Assembly: GCA_947074105.1 (NCBI GenBank)
Contig: CAMTON010000001.1
Span: forward strand, 62,001 to 126,000
Length of the DNA: 64,000 bases
Direction: 5' to 3'
Source: an uncultured Bacteroidales bacterium
GTDB lineage: Bacteria; Bacteroidota; Bacteroidia; Bacteroidales; JAUNSR01
Positions 7,297 through 17,363 of this stretch are shown in pieces (position 1 is the first letter of the stretch; each line of letters begins with the position of its first letter). Position numbers and translations under genes: made by a program. The notes beneath the pieces were generated by a model that was given only the letters and a program-made list of their open reading frames with translations, searched no databases and was not told the origin of the DNA.

Positions 7297-8658
7297 TTAA
7301 TTTCCTCCACCTAGAGCCTGATAAAGATTTATCATACCCTGAATCTCGGCAAAACGGTTGGCGACATTTGAAAGTTTTGCAGAAAGAAGTGTCTGTTCTG
7401 CAGTAAGAACTTCAAGATAATTTGTAGAACCATTTTTCATCAAAAGTTGTGTACTTTTCACCGCACGCTCAAGGGATTCAAGCTGAAGATCAAGATTTTC
7501 ACGTTTTGACTTTGCATTTTGCAGTGTTATCACCGCATCATTCACTTCACTTCCGGCTTTAAGAAGAGTTTGCTGAAAATTAAGGCGCGAGATTTCATAC
7601 TGATTCTTCGCTGTCTTAAGATTTGCGATATTTTTCCCTTTATTAAATAATGGCTGAGTCAATGCCGCTGTCGCCGATTCAATCATTTTTCCGGGATTCA
7701 TAATTACCTGTCCTAGACTATTGGTCCATCCAAGCGTTCCGCTAAGATTAAGAACAGGATAAAATGCCGATCTCGCAGAATTTACTCCGTAGAAAGCAGA
7801 ACCAAGAGCAAATTCGGCACTTCTTACATCCGGACGATTGCTAAGTAAAGTCAGAGGGATTCCGATTTCGAAATTCTCAGGAAAATACTGACGGTCAAGA
7901 TCTCCTCTTTCGTATTCAGACGGAGTTTCGGCAAGCAGAAGAGACAATCCGTTTTCTGCCTGACGAAGTTTCAGTTTAAGATCCTCAACGCTGTTGCACA
8001 CATTATAATATGTAGCTTCAGTCTGAGCAACTCCCGCTTCATTATATTGGCCTGCTGCTTTAAGAGCTTTAGCCACACGTACACTTTCTTTCCATTTTGT
8101 CTGAGTTTCTTCAGTTATACTAAGCTGTTTCTCAAGCATTAGAATAGTATAATAATAATTAGCCACTGAAGCTATAAGCTGCGATTTAGTAGCTTGTTCC
8201 AGAGCTTTTGTCTGCTGAAGAGTCATCTTGGTACTTCTCTGCGCATTCAGTAAAGAACCGAATATATCAACCTGCCAGCTTGCACTGACAGGTAAAGTAT
8301 AAGCTTTAAGTGCTGCAGAATGATCAAAACTGCTCAGACTTCCCTGCGGTGCTAGAGAAAGACCCGGAAGAAAAGAAAGATTGGCAGCCATTAATGATGC
8401 TTCAGCGCTTTCTACTCTTAACCTTGCTGACTGAATATCAGTATTACTGATAAGAGCCTGCTCTATAAGCGACTTAAGATAACTGTCAGTGAAAAAATCT
8501 TTCCAGTCAACATATCCCAGACCTGTGCTGTCAGTCGCTATATCTATATCACCATAAAGATTCTGTTCTACAGTTTCTACCGGTTTATAAGAGTTATATA
8601 TACCGCAGCTGCTCAGCATAAAGAGAGCTGCGGAAAGTGATAATATTATTTTTTTCAT
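7297..8658 (-). CDS. RND efflux outer-membrane lipoprotein (TolC/OprM-like)
   Basis: Outer-membrane channel of a tripartite pump, 453 residues, NodT/OprM subfamily. The signal peptide ends in the lipobox LSSC with Cys18 as the lipidated residue. The long helical repeats (SNTDIQSARLRVESAEASL and the SAEFALGSAFYGVNSARSAFYP stretch after LLSNRPDV) are the conserved OEP segments. Its start codon overlaps the pump stop by four bases, so the two are translationally coupled. The channel connects to the adaptor and pump encoded just upstream. Confidence 0.94.
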   Translation of the reverse strand: MKKIILSLSAALFMLSSCGIYNSYKPVETVEQNLYGDIDIATDSTGLGYVDWKDFFTDSYLKSLIEQALISNTDIQSARLRVESAEASLMAANLSFLPGLSLAPQGSLSSFDHSAALKAYTLPVSASWQVDIFGSLLNAQRSTKMTLQQTKALEQATKSQLIASVANYYYTILMLEKQLSITEETQTKWKESVRVAKALKAAGQYNEAGVAQTEATYYNVCNSVEDLKLKLRQAENGLSLLLAETPSEYERGDLDRQYFPENFEIGIPLTLLSNRPDVRSAEFALGSAFYGVNSARSAFYPVLNLSGTLGWTNSLGQVIMNPGKMIESATAALTQPLFNKGKNIANLKTAKNQYEISRLNFQQTLLKAGSEVNDAVITLQNAKSKRENLDLQLESLERAVKSTQLLMKNGSTNYLEVLTAEQTLLSAKLSNVANRFAEIQGMINLYQALGGGN

Positions 8659-11600
8659 TCTTGTTCTCTCCTTTTCATTTTATCCTTTCTGTTCTGATGC
8701 ATTTCCGCTTCTATCTGACGGTCGGCATTTTCAGAGAATCTCATAGGTCTTATTTTCTCCTGAACACTTTGAAAGAAGATGAATAATGAAGGTACTATAA
8801 ACAGAAGTGCCAATGTACCTACAATCATCCCCCCTACTGTTCCCACACCAAGAGAGATATTACCGTTTGCTCCTACACCTTTGGCAAAAATCAAAGGAAG
8901 AAGACCGAATATCATGGTAAGCGCAGTCATCAGGATAGGACGAAGACGAACTTTTGCTGCCGAAAGTGCAGCAGATACAATGCTCATTCCCTGAGCACGG
9001 CGAGCGCTGGCAAACTCAGTCAAAAGAATAGCTGTCTTTGAAAGAAGACCGATAAGCATTATCAGACCCGTCTGCAGATAGATATTATTTTCCAGACCTA
9101 TAATCTTAGCGAAGAAGAAACTTCCCACAAGACCGAAAGGAACGGAAAGAATAACCGCGAACGGAATAAGGAAACTTTCATAAAGCGCACAAAGTACAAG
9201 ATAAACAAGGATGATACAGATAGAGAAGATAATCACTGTATTACTTCCTTCCGCACTTTCCTCTCTTGTTATACCACCGAAGTCAAAGCTGTAACCTTTC
9301 GGAAGACTTGTATGAGCAACTTCACGTATAGCTTTAATGGCATCACCGGAACTGTATCCGTCAGCCGCTGCTCCGTTAACTGCAATCGAGTTAAACATAT
9401 TGAAACGGCTTAGAGCCTCCGGACCGTAAACTTTCTCCATTGTCACAAACTGGCTCACAGGAGCCATTTCTCCGTTTACTCTTACAAATATATTATCAAG
9501 AGATTCCTTGTCAAGACGATATTCCGGAGATGACTGAATCATAACCCTGTATACTTTAGAGAAACGGTTGATATTCGATACATACTGGCTACCATAATAA
9601 CCGGATAAAGTAGAAAGAATCTCATTAGGAGTTATTCCTGCACGTTTTGCTTTCGCAGCATCAATATCGATCATCCACTGAGGGAAACGGATATCGAAAG
9701 GCGAATATGCGGAAGAGATCTCCGGACGCTGTCTTAACTCTGAAAGGAAACTCTGAGTCACATTAAAGAAATCCTCAACCGAACCGTCTGTTCTGTCCTG
9801 CATCTGAAGGTCAAAACCGTTACCCATACCGTAACCAGGGATCATACCCGGAGCCATGGCAAACACTCTGGCATCCTTAACATCTGCTGTAAGACCATAA
9901 ATACGGCCTATCACACCTTTAACCGAACTTTCCGGTTTTGTTCTTTCATCCCAGTCCTCAAGTTTAACAATAAACATACCGTTGGCTGAACCCTGTCCGG
10001 CAAGCATATTATAACCTGATACTTTAGAATAAGTTCTTATTTCCGGAATATTCACTATTCTCGATTCAACCTGGTCCATTATTTCAGAAGTAGACAAAAG
10101 AGATGTTCCCGGAGCGGTATTTACAGAAATAAACACAGTTCCTTTATCCTCATCAGGTACAAGACCAGTTTTTGTATTCATCATAAGGAATGTAAGCCCT
10201 ACAATCGCCGCAACTACAAGAATTCCTGAAAGCCACTGACGACGGATAAAGAACATTACACCGTTTTTATATTTATCAACCATCACACTGAAAGCAGTAT
10301 TGAAGGCTTTACGGAAACGGGCTGCGAAATTATCCTTAGCCTGACCGTTTTCATCAAGATACGGTTTCAGAATAAGAGCACATAAAGCAGGTGAAAGCGT
10401 AAGGGCATTAAGTGTTGAAATTGCTACGGCAATTGCCATCGTTACACCGAACTGAGTATAGAATGTACCGGCAGTACCACCCATGAATGTTACAGGAATA
10501 AATACCGACATAAATACGATTGTCGTTGTAATAACAGCAGAAGTAATACTTCCCATCGCATCGACAGCCGCCTTATAAGGAGAACGGTAGCCGGAGTCAA
10601 ATCTTTCCTGTACGGCCTCAACTACCACAATGGCATCGTCCACCACCGTACCGATGGCAAGGATAAGTGCAAACAGTGTCAGAAGATTTATACTGAAACC
10701 TGCAATCTGAAGGAAGGCAAAAGTACCTATAAGAGAAATAACGATCGCAACCGAAGGTATGATCGTTGAGCGTAAATCCTGAAGGAATATATATACTATG
10801 AATATAACCAGAAGAATAGCTTCTATAAGAGTCTTGATTACGTCATTGATTGACGCCTCAAGAAAATCGTTCACACTCATAAGCTCGATGATCTCAACAC
10901 CCGGAGGAAGATCCTTAGCAGCTTCTTCAAGGAATTTATCGATAGAGTTGTTAACCTCTGTCGCATTTGATCCCGCAGTCTGGAAAATCATACAGGAAAT
11001 ACCGGGTTTACCGTTTGTCTGACCTATATAGGCATAACTGTTACGCCCCAGTTCTATGTCAGCTACATCTTTCAGACGAAGCACACGGCCATTGTCATCA
11101 GACTGTATTACGATATCTCCGAATTCTTCAGGCTGTACAAGACGACCTTTATAACGCATTGTGTATTGGAATGAAACATCTCCGTTTTCACCAAGATTAC
11201 CAACGGCTGACTCTATATTCTGTTCTGCCAGAACTCTTGAAATATCTGAAGGAACAAGTTTATACTGAGCCATTACATCAGGCTTCATCCATATACGCAT
11301 ACTATAGTCTCCTCCCATCACCATGATATCACCGACACCGAAGATACGCTGAATTTCAGGCTTAAGATTGATAGCTACATAATTGGCAAGAAATCCTTCG
11401 TCATAAGTACTGTCGGGGCTGTACAGCGAAAAGATCTTAAGCATACTTGACTGTCTTTTCTGTACGGTAACACCGATCTGTGTAACCTCAGCCGGTAACT
11501 GAGCTGTAGCTCTTGCCACTTTATTCTGGACATTTACGGCAGCCATATCAGGATTCATTCCCTGTTTAAAATATACCGTAATTGTTACAGAACCTGAGTT

Positions 11601-11852
11601 TGTAGCAGTTGAAGTCATATAAGTCATACCTTCAACACCATTGATGGCTTCTTCAAGAGGAGCCACGACACTCTTTTGCAGTGTCTCCGCACTTGCTCCC
11701 GGATAAGATGTTGACACCTGAATTGTAGGAGGCGCGATATCCGGATATTGTTCTACCGGCAAAGTGAAGAGCCCTATCACCCCGGCAAGGACAATAACTA
11801 TTGAGATGACCGCAGATAAAATCGGACGGTCAATAAATTTTTTTACATTCAT
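8655..11852 (-). CDS. RND multidrug efflux pump, HAE1 family (AcrB-like)
   Basis: Inner-membrane proton/drug antiporter of 1065 residues, the usual HAE1 size. The N-terminus MNVKKFIDRPILSAVISIVI is TM1. The proton relay is in TM4: AIGTVVDDAIVVVE carries the adjacent Asp pair equivalent to AcrB Asp407/408. The periplasmic segments include LPVEQYPDIAPPTIQVSTSYPGA, typical of drug rather than metal pumps. The C-terminus ends in a charged basic tail. The order adaptor, pump, channel on one strand with tiny or overlapping gaps makes a full tripartite system. The substrates cannot be read from the sequence. Confidence 0.96.
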   Translation of the reverse strand: MNVKKFIDRPILSAVISIVIVLAGVIGLFTLPVEQYPDIAPPTIQVSTSYPGASAETLQKSVVAPLEEAINGVEGMTYMTSTATNSGSVTITVYFKQGMNPDMAAVNVQNKVARATAQLPAEVTQIGVTVQKRQSSMLKIFSLYSPDSTYDEGFLANYVAINLKPEIQRIFGVGDIMVMGGDYSMRIWMKPDVMAQYKLVPSDISRVLAEQNIESAVGNLGENGDVSFQYTMRYKGRLVQPEEFGDIVIQSDDNGRVLRLKDVADIELGRNSYAYIGQTNGKPGISCMIFQTAGSNATEVNNSIDKFLEEAAKDLPPGVEIIELMSVNDFLEASINDVIKTLIEAILLVIFIVYIFLQDLRSTIIPSVAIVISLIGTFAFLQIAGFSINLLTLFALILAIGTVVDDAIVVVEAVQERFDSGYRSPYKAAVDAMGSITSAVITTTIVFMSVFIPVTFMGGTAGTFYTQFGVTMAIAVAISTLNALTLSPALCALILKPYLDENGQAKDNFAARFRKAFNTAFSVMVDKYKNGVMFFIRRQWLSGILVVAAIVGLTFLMMNTKTGLVPDEDKGTVFISVNTAPGTSLLSTSEIMDQVESRIVNIPEIRTYSKVSGYNMLAGQGSANGMFIVKLEDWDERTKPESSVKGVIGRIYGLTADVKDARVFAMAPGMIPGYGMGNGFDLQMQDRTDGSVEDFFNVTQSFLSELRQRPEISSAYSPFDIRFPQWMIDIDAAKAKRAGITPNEILSTLSGYYGSQYVSNINRFSKVYRVMIQSSPEYRLDKESLDNIFVRVNGEMAPVSQFVTMEKVYGPEALSRFNMFNSIAVNGAAADGYSSGDAIKAIREVAHTSLPKGYSFDFGGITREESAEGSNTVIIFSICIILVYLVLCALYESFLIPFAVILSVPFGLVGSFFFAKIIGLENNIYLQTGLIMLIGLLSKTAILLTEFASARRAQGMSIVSAALSAAKVRLRPILMTALTMIFGLLPLIFAKGVGANGNISLGVGTVGGMIVGTLALLFIVPSLFIFFQSVQEKIRPMRFSENADRQIEAEMHQNRKDKMKRREQE

Positions 11853-11863
11853 AAAACTCTCTA

Positions 11864-12967
11864 CTAATATTTTGTTTTAACAGGAGTACCCTCTCTTAAC
11901 AGACCAACACCTTCAGTAATAATCTCTTCATTAACTCCAAGACCTGACAATACTGCATATTCTTTTCCTGAATTCAGAGGCTGAACAGTGATCTGTTTTG
12001 ACGCCGCCTTTCCGTCTTTTACGGTATAGACATAATATTTATCCTGAATTTCAAATGTTGCAGAACTCGGTATTACGATAACATCTTCAATCTGATCAGG
12101 AAGAACGACATTCGCAGAGCTACCGCTGTAAAGTATACCGCCGGAATTATCAAATGCTGCACGAAGAGTCACGCTTCCGGTAGATTTATCGATAAGTCCG
12201 CTGATTGATTCTATCTTACCTTTTTTATCATAAACAGTATTATCGTTAAGCTTAAGTTCAACAGGAGGTAAAGACTTAAGAACCTCTTCTTTTGAACCGT
12301 GTTTCTTTGTCAGGTTCAGAAGCTGAGTCTCATTCATTGAAAAATAAGCATACATTACTTTATTATCGGAGATAGTTGTCAACGGTTTTGCCATCTGAGC
12401 ACTAACCATCGAACCTACTCTGTAAGGAAGAGTTCCGATCACACCGTCTGATGGACTTTTCACCTCTGTATATGAAAGATTGTTTTTTGCAGTCTGCTCC
12501 TGAGCTTCCATTAAAGCAAGCTGAGCCTTAGCCGAAAGATAGGCATTCTCTGCATTCTTAAGATCAAATTCCGAAACCACGTCATTAGCGTAAAGTTCCT
12601 TCTTGCTGTCCAGAGTCAGACCGGCAGTAGCAAGGGCCGCTTTCGCCGCCTCAACATTAGCCTGAGCAGTTTTAAGAGCAGCCTTATAGTTTATCTGATC
12701 GATAATCATAAGTACCTGACCTTTCTTTACTCTGTCACCCTCTTCAACGTTCAATTGTGTGATTATTCCTGATACCTGAGGAAAGATATCAATATCCTGA
12801 GTACCTCTTACTGCAGCCGAATAAGTCGAATTTACCGAAGTATTTGCTTTTGCAGTTTTTATAACTTTATATTCAGCAACCTGCTGAACAGGAGCTTCCG
12901 TCTTACAGGAAGTCAAAACAACACTACAGATGATTCCCAACATCTGAATACACCTTCTTACTACCAT
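11864..12967 (-). CDS. RND efflux periplasmic adaptor (AcrA-like membrane fusion lipoprotein)
   Basis: Membrane fusion protein linking the pump to the outer-membrane channel. I start it at the ATG at 12967; a TTG two codons upstream is in frame but unlikely. The signal peptide ends VLTSC, so Cys21 would be lipidated. Domains in order: beta-barrel/lipoyl half with VNVEEGDRVKKGQVLMIID-like sequence (here QLNVEEGDRVKKGQVLMII), helical hairpin (about 80-150), second lipoyl half NNLSYTEVKSPSDGVIG, then beta-barrel and membrane-proximal domains. It is first in the operon, 11 bp before the pump, and divergent from an AraC-type regulator. Confidence 0.95.
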   Translation of the reverse strand: MVVRRCIQMLGIICSVVLTSCKTEAPVQQVAEYKVIKTAKANTSVNSTYSAAVRGTQDIDIFPQVSGIITQLNVEEGDRVKKGQVLMIIDQINYKAALKTAQANVEAAKAALATAGLTLDSKKELYANDVVSEFDLKNAENAYLSAKAQLALMEAQEQTAKNNLSYTEVKSPSDGVIGTLPYRVGSMVSAQMAKPLTTISDNKVMYAYFSMNETQLLNLTKKHGSKEEVLKSLPPVELKLNDNTVYDKKGKIESISGLIDKSTGSVTLRAAFDNSGGILYSGSSANVVLPDQIEDVIVIPSSATFEIQDKYYVYTVKDGKAASKQITVQPLNSGKEYAVLSGLGVNEEIITEGVGLLREGTPVKTKY

Positions 12968-12994
12968 AAACAATACTTTATTATTTTATTAATG

Positions 12995-13002
12995 CAAAGT
13001 TA
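12995..13002 (-). promoter_or_regulatory. -7 box of the drug-efflux operon, no -33 box
   Basis: The minus strand reads TAACTTTG here, an exact TAnnTTTG, giving a start near 12988 and a leader of about 20 nt. No TTTG-like -33 box lies 19-21 bp upstream, which fits dependence on an activator such as the divergent AraC-type protein. Confidence 0.5.
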
Positions 13003-13105
13003 CTTTCTATTAATAAAAATAATAAGTTCTTTTTTTGAGCTATTATGGTAATTATCGGAACAAAAACGACCTTAAAATCATAAATATTTTTAATTTTGTT
13101 TCTTT

Positions 13106-13960
13106 ATGGGAACAAACAAGAAAACAAATCCTCTTTTTAAGCAGGAAGATAACGCTCTTTTGCTTACAGGTTATACGAATCTTGATTCTTGCAGAAACAT
13201 GCTCACTAAATTTCCGTTTCTGACTATGATGTTGCATAAAAAAGGATACGCAAAAGTTCAGATCAATTTTGAAGAATATTACATTACTGAGCATACACAG
13301 GTCATAATGATTTCCCACAGTACTATTTCCGTACTTGAAGTATCTGATGACTTTGAAGTTATATATATATGTTTCAAACCTTCCGAGCTGATGCGTGTCG
13401 GGATAAAAATAGACAACAAAGTATTAGGTTTTATAAAAAACAAGCCATGTTATCATCACCATCCTCAACGCTTTGCCATTATAACTTCTCTTGCTGAGTT
13501 AATCCTTCATTTCAATGAAGAGAAAGATAATGAATATAAAAACCGAATTATAAATAATCTTCTTCAGACTCTTTTTCTGGATCTTACGGATAAAGTAAGA
13601 AAATCACTTGAGATAAAAGAATGGGATGACAGAAATACAGGACGTCACGACGAACTTTTCAAAAAGTTTATGTGGCTTGTCCACAATAACTGTATAAAGG
13701 AAAGAGAAGTAAAATTCTATGCCGAAGAGTTATGTATATCTCCCCGTTATCTGTCAACTATCGTAAAGGATATTACCAAAACAAAGACTGCAAAACAGAT
13801 CATCGATGACAATGTCATTGCAGAGATTAAATATATTCTGGATTCAACCGATATGCAGATAAAAGATATTGTTGAACATTTACATTTTGCTGATGCTTCA
13901 TTTCTGGGAAAATATTTCCGGAAACATACGGGTATGACTCTTCTGGAATACAGAAGCTGA
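13106..13960 (+). CDS. AraC-family transcriptional regulator, divergent from the efflux operon
   Basis: At 284 residues it has an N-terminal cupin-like sensing half (about 1-170) and a C-terminal double helix-turn-helix: FYAEELCISPRYLSTIVKDITKTKTAKQIID (first, about 198-232) and MQIKDIVEHLHFADASFLGKYFRKHTG (second, about 250-276). It is divergent from the RND operon with 138 bp between start codons, so it is the prime candidate to control that operon. The ligand is unknown. A TAATTTTG box at 13091-13098 would place its own transcript start almost at the ATG, giving a very short or absent leader; this start is therefore the least certain point. Confidence 0.92.
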   Translation: MGTNKKTNPLFKQEDNALLLTGYTNLDSCRNMLTKFPFLTMMLHKKGYAKVQINFEEYYITEHTQVIMISHSTISVLEVSDDFEVIYICFKPSELMRVGIKIDNKVLGFIKNKPCYHHHPQRFAIITSLAELILHFNEEKDNEYKNRIINNLLQTLFLDLTDKVRKSLEIKEWDDRNTGRHDELFKKFMWLVHNNCIKEREVKFYAEELCISPRYLSTIVKDITKTKTAKQIIDDNVIAEIKYILDSTDMQIKDIVEHLHFADASFLGKYFRKHTGMTLLEYRS

Positions 13961-14030
13961 AAAATTCGGTAATATGTTATAAGAGACAACACACTACAAC
14001 TTTTGAAAGAACGATATTTAAATTAACGCC

Positions 14031-14720
14031 ATGTTCGAAATTCTATATTCAGACCAACATATAATAGTAATAAATAAGCCTAACGGCATTCTTGTACACC
14101 GTACTGCCTTATCCGCCAATGAGACAGAGTTTGTCGTACAGAAACTTCGTGAACAGACAGGCAGATATATTTATCCCGTTCACCGTCTTGACCGACCGAC
14201 TTCAGGAGTTATAATCTTCGCTTTCGATTCCGAAACAGCAGGAAAACTTAATATATCACTTGTCTCATCAGATGTTCATAAAAAATATCTTGCGCTTGTC
14301 AGAGGCTGGTTTCCGGAGAATGTCATTCTTGATTATCCGGTAAAAAACGAAAGGGGAACAATAAAAGAAGCAATAACAGAATTCCGCAATATCAGACATT
14401 TGATTCTTGACATGCCGGTTGGAAATTTTCCTTCTGCACGATATTCTCTTATTGAATGTTCTCCGAAAACAGGTCGCTGGCATCAGATACGTCAGCATCT
14501 TGCCCACCTTAGATATTATATAATAAATGACCGTGTTCACGGCGACGGCAAACATAACAATATATTCAAACACAAACTTAATATTGAACCTCTGTTTCTT
14601 CATGCTGCCGAAATAGAATTCATCCATCCTCAGACGCAGGAAAAAATAAAAATCTGCGCTCCGCTTCCCCCTCACTGGCAACAGGCCTTTGATATTCTGA
14701 AAAATGAATCTCCGGATTGA
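14031..14720 (+). CDS. truC: RluA-family pseudouridine synthase (TruC-like)
   Basis: Converts uridine to pseudouridine in RNA; the closest functional match is TruC, which modifies U65 of tRNA. At 229 residues it lacks the S4 domain of RluC/RluD, as TruC does. VHRLDRPTSG holds the catalytic Asp54; INKPNGILVHR near the N-terminus and PKTGRWHQIRQHLAHLRY are the other RluA signatures, and HGDGKHN follows as in TruC. The target position is inferred from subfamily likeness only. The following 180 bp hold no gene. Confidence 0.9.
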   Translation: MFEILYSDQHIIVINKPNGILVHRTALSANETEFVVQKLREQTGRYIYPVHRLDRPTSGVIIFAFDSETAGKLNISLVSSDVHKKYLALVRGWFPENVILDYPVKNERGTIKEAITEFRNIRHLILDMPVGNFPSARYSLIECSPKTGRWHQIRQHLAHLRYYIINDRVHGDGKHNNIFKHKLNIEPLFLHAAEIEFIHPQTQEKIKICAPLPPHWQQAFDILKNESPD

Positions 14721-14902
14721 AAATTGAAACATTACATCAATTGGTCTGTACTTCTCATTTTTTAACCTAAAGCAATCCATTAACATGCTATAAATGAACA
14801 AAAAAAGGTTTAAAGTTTTCTTATCTGTAAAGAATAAAGAGTGCAGGGAGTGCATTTTTATTTATGTAGGTATGAAATCCGTTCATTAAAAATAAAATCT
14901 AT

Positions 14903-15466
14903 ATGGAAAGTTTTATCGACTATGCTAAAATAGACTATGCCGTATTCGGCGGCGGATGCTTCTGGTGTACCGAGGCTATTTTCAAAAATGTAAAAGGAGT
15001 ATTAACAATCGAACCCGGTTATGCGGGCGGGGAGATTATAAATCCGACTTACAGAGAAGTATGTTCCGGAAAAACAGGTCATGCCGAAGTTATAAAAGTG
15101 ACTTTTGACAAAAGTGTTATCAGTTACCGCGAACTTGTACAGATAGATCTTGTAACTCACGACCCTACAACACCTAACCGTCAGGGTGATGATGTAGGGC
15201 CTCAGTATCGCTCCATAATCTTTTATAAAAACGAAGAGGAAAAGAATATAGCTATTGATGAAATTCATAAAATGAATTCATACTATAGTGATCCGGTGAT
15301 TACGGAAGTTGAAAGACTTAAAGAATTCTTTCCGGCAGAGCAATATCATCATGATTATTACAATAATAATCCTGAAGAGCCTTACTGCAAAAATGTGATA
15401 GAGCCTAAAATAACTAAGTTCAGAAGCAAAATACTTGAAGATACCAACGCAGGTTCAGGATTATGA
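14903..15466 (+). CDS. msrA: Peptide-methionine (S)-S-oxide reductase MsrA
   Basis: Repairs oxidised methionine in proteins using thioredoxin. The signature GGGCFWCTEA has catalytic Cys19 and the neighbouring Cys22. YAGGEIINPTYREVCSGKTGHAEV and YRSIIFYKNEEE are conserved MsrA stretches, and QYHHDYY near the C-terminus is the substrate/cap region. At 187 residues it is a lone MsrA domain with no fused MsrB. No signal peptide, so cytoplasmic. Its 3' end overlaps the convergent DUF1232 gene by six bases. Confidence 0.96.
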   Translation: MESFIDYAKIDYAVFGGGCFWCTEAIFKNVKGVLTIEPGYAGGEIINPTYREVCSGKTGHAEVIKVTFDKSVISYRELVQIDLVTHDPTTPNRQGDDVGPQYRSIIFYKNEEEKNIAIDEIHKMNSYYSDPVITEVERLKEFFPAEQYHHDYYNNNPEEPYCKNVIEPKITKFRSKILEDTNAGSGL

Positions 15467-15862
15467 TCTGAAAATACTTCCCAGATCCTCTTCATCAAGA
15501 GTTCCGAACCATCGGCAAAGAGTGTTTTTTGCTTTCTCTTTTATTTCAGGTGTGATATTGCGGCTAACGGCATGAAAAGCCCACATAAGAGCTACGATAT
15601 CATCGGCATAACCAATCCCCGGAAGAAAATCCGGTACCATATCAAACGGAAGGATAAAATAACCCAGAGCACCGACTATTTTGGTCTTATCGTTAACATT
15701 TGTCCGGGGATCTATCATAACGTAATAAAGAAGAAGTGAAATATAAGTAGTTTTCACACCAGCCTTACGAGCCACATTCTGTAGCTTTTTCCAGAAAGAA
15801 CTTTCTGAATATGAAGCTGAATAACGATTATAATTCTGAAGCTGATATTTTTTATTTTCCAT
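15461..15862 (-). CDS. DUF1232 (YkvA-family) membrane protein
   Basis: Small YkvA-type protein; the family core is KTKIVGALGYFILPFDMVPDFLPGIGYADDIVALMWA, where the PxDxxPDxxPxxGxxDD pattern defines DUF1232. Function is unknown in the family; it is thought to be a small membrane-associated protein. I start it at MENKKYQLQNYN (134 residues); the open frame extends 15 codons further upstream to a MKLYYLC start, but that extension looks unlike the family. It converges on msrA with overlapping stops. Confidence 0.88.
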   Translation of the reverse strand: MENKKYQLQNYNRYSASYSESSFWKKLQNVARKAGVKTTYISLLLYYVMIDPRTNVNDKTKIVGALGYFILPFDMVPDFLPGIGYADDIVALMWAFHAVSRNITPEIKEKAKNTLCRWFGTLDEEDLGSIFRS

Positions 15863-16067
15863 TGTTAGTCTGTACGTTTTATTACCACAAAGATAATAAA
15901 GTTTCATGTTAAGCCTTATGTGTTAACTTATTACAGCATTCGATATTTAAAGTTAAAGAATAAAACATATATATGGCACTCAGAATAAATTTATAAATCA
16001 ACCAATATCAGACTACATATGTTATTCCTTAAAACATATTCTTAACAAGATATTTAAAAATACTATT

Positions 16068-17294
16068 ATGAAAATAACAACAGGACAGGGAACAATCTCC
16101 GTGGTAACTCTGATAGCTGTATGGTCGATTTCCGCTATCATATCGTTGCCTGGATTAGCCGTTACTCCCATTTTGGGCGATCTCTCAAAAATATTCAAAG
16201 GTGTATCGGAGGAGGAAATACAGATGCTTTCCTCTGTACCGAATCTTTTAATAATACCGTTTGTTCTGCTTTCAGGAAAAATAGCCGAGAGTAAAGGGAA
16301 ACTCGTAATTCTTGTTATCGGTCTTGCAATATTCTTTTTATGTGGTATCCTTTATTTTTTTGCAGAAACCATGGGAGTACTTATGGCAATAAGTTGCCTG
16401 CTTGGTGTCGGTGCCGGAATGATAATTCCCCTTTCCACCGGTCTTATTGCAGAAATTTTTACCGGTGAATACCGTACCCGCCAGTTAGGCTACAGTTCAT
16501 CAATACAGAATCTTATCCTTGTTTTCGCAACATTCATTACCGGTTGGCTTGCAAATATCAACTGGCATATGCCGTTCGTTGTTTATCTTCTTCCTGCAGT
16601 ATCACTTGTTCTCGCCAACTTCCTGAGAGCACCTTATCTTAAAAACAATCACGAAGTTACAAATGAGGTAAAAGCAGATTCTTCGCTTGAAAAAACGCCA
16701 TATATAGAAGCAGGAAAACAGTGGAATATAAAGCTTCTTATCGGTTTTATGACAATATATTTCTTATCTACATATATTAGTCTGATAATATCCTTCAATT
16801 TATCATTTGTTCTTGAAGAATATGGGATGAAAAGTGATATTTCAGGGATAATTATCGCTATTACTTTCGGTGCGATTATGGTTCCGGGACTTTTTATAAA
16901 TAAGTTTATCAGTTTCTTTAAAAATTATTTTCTTTTCGTCAGCTTCGCTCTTATAACTATAGGACTTCTGTTTGAAGTATTATTTAAAAATGCCTTCCTT
17001 ATAACAATCGGTGCATGCGCAATTGGTTTCGGCTATGGTATGACTCAGCCCCTTATGTATGCCAAGACCGTACTTGTTGCCCGAGTAAAGAAATCCGTTA
17101 CAGCTCTTGCATTCCTTATGGTCATGAATTATATAGCAATTGTTCTTATTCCGGTAGGAATGAACTTCTTTAATGATCTGTTTAACAATCATACTGCAAT
17201 ATTCCCTTTTGTGGTAAATATGTTCATGTCAGTCATTGTCACTCTTGTAGCCTTTTTCAGCAGACATAAATTCCTGTTCTCTTCAGAAATGTAA
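16068..17294 (+). CDS. MFS transporter
   Basis: Twelve-helix major facilitator of 408 residues. The loop between TM2 and TM3 reads LSGKIAESKGK, a form of the MFS signature GxxADrxGrr; the motif GVGAGMIIPLSTGLIAEIFTGEYRTRQLGYSSS in TM4-5 is typical of drug/sugar efflux-type MFS proteins of Firmicutes and Bacteroidota. The middle loop (about 205-220) is short and charged. The substrate cannot be assigned. A strong terminator follows and the gene is probably monocistronic. Confidence 0.9.
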   Translation: MKITTGQGTISVVTLIAVWSISAIISLPGLAVTPILGDLSKIFKGVSEEEIQMLSSVPNLLIIPFVLLSGKIAESKGKLVILVIGLAIFFLCGILYFFAETMGVLMAISCLLGVGAGMIIPLSTGLIAEIFTGEYRTRQLGYSSSIQNLILVFATFITGWLANINWHMPFVVYLLPAVSLVLANFLRAPYLKNNHEVTNEVKADSSLEKTPYIEAGKQWNIKLLIGFMTIYFLSTYISLIISFNLSFVLEEYGMKSDISGIIIAITFGAIMVPGLFINKFISFFKNYFLFVSFALITIGLLFEVLFKNAFLITIGACAIGFGYGMTQPLMYAKTVLVARVKKSVTALAFLMVMNYIAIVLIPVGMNFFNDLFNNHTAIFPFVVNMFMSVIVTLVAFFSRHKFLFSSEM

Positions 17295-17316
17295 TGTCTT
17301 GCTTATATTTTATAAT

Positions 17317-17363
17317 ATGTCGCATAAAGAATAAATAAGACACTTCTTTATGCGACATTTTTG
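17317..17363 (+). terminator. Terminator of the MFS gene
   Basis: ATGTCGCATAAAGA (17317-17330) pairs perfectly with TCTTTATGCGACAT (17345-17358), followed by TTTTT. Confidence 0.9.

Noticed and set aside
14268-14855. 195-codon frame opposite the pseudouridine synthase
   Set aside because: It lies mostly antisense to a gene with clear RluA motifs and has no recognisable domain.
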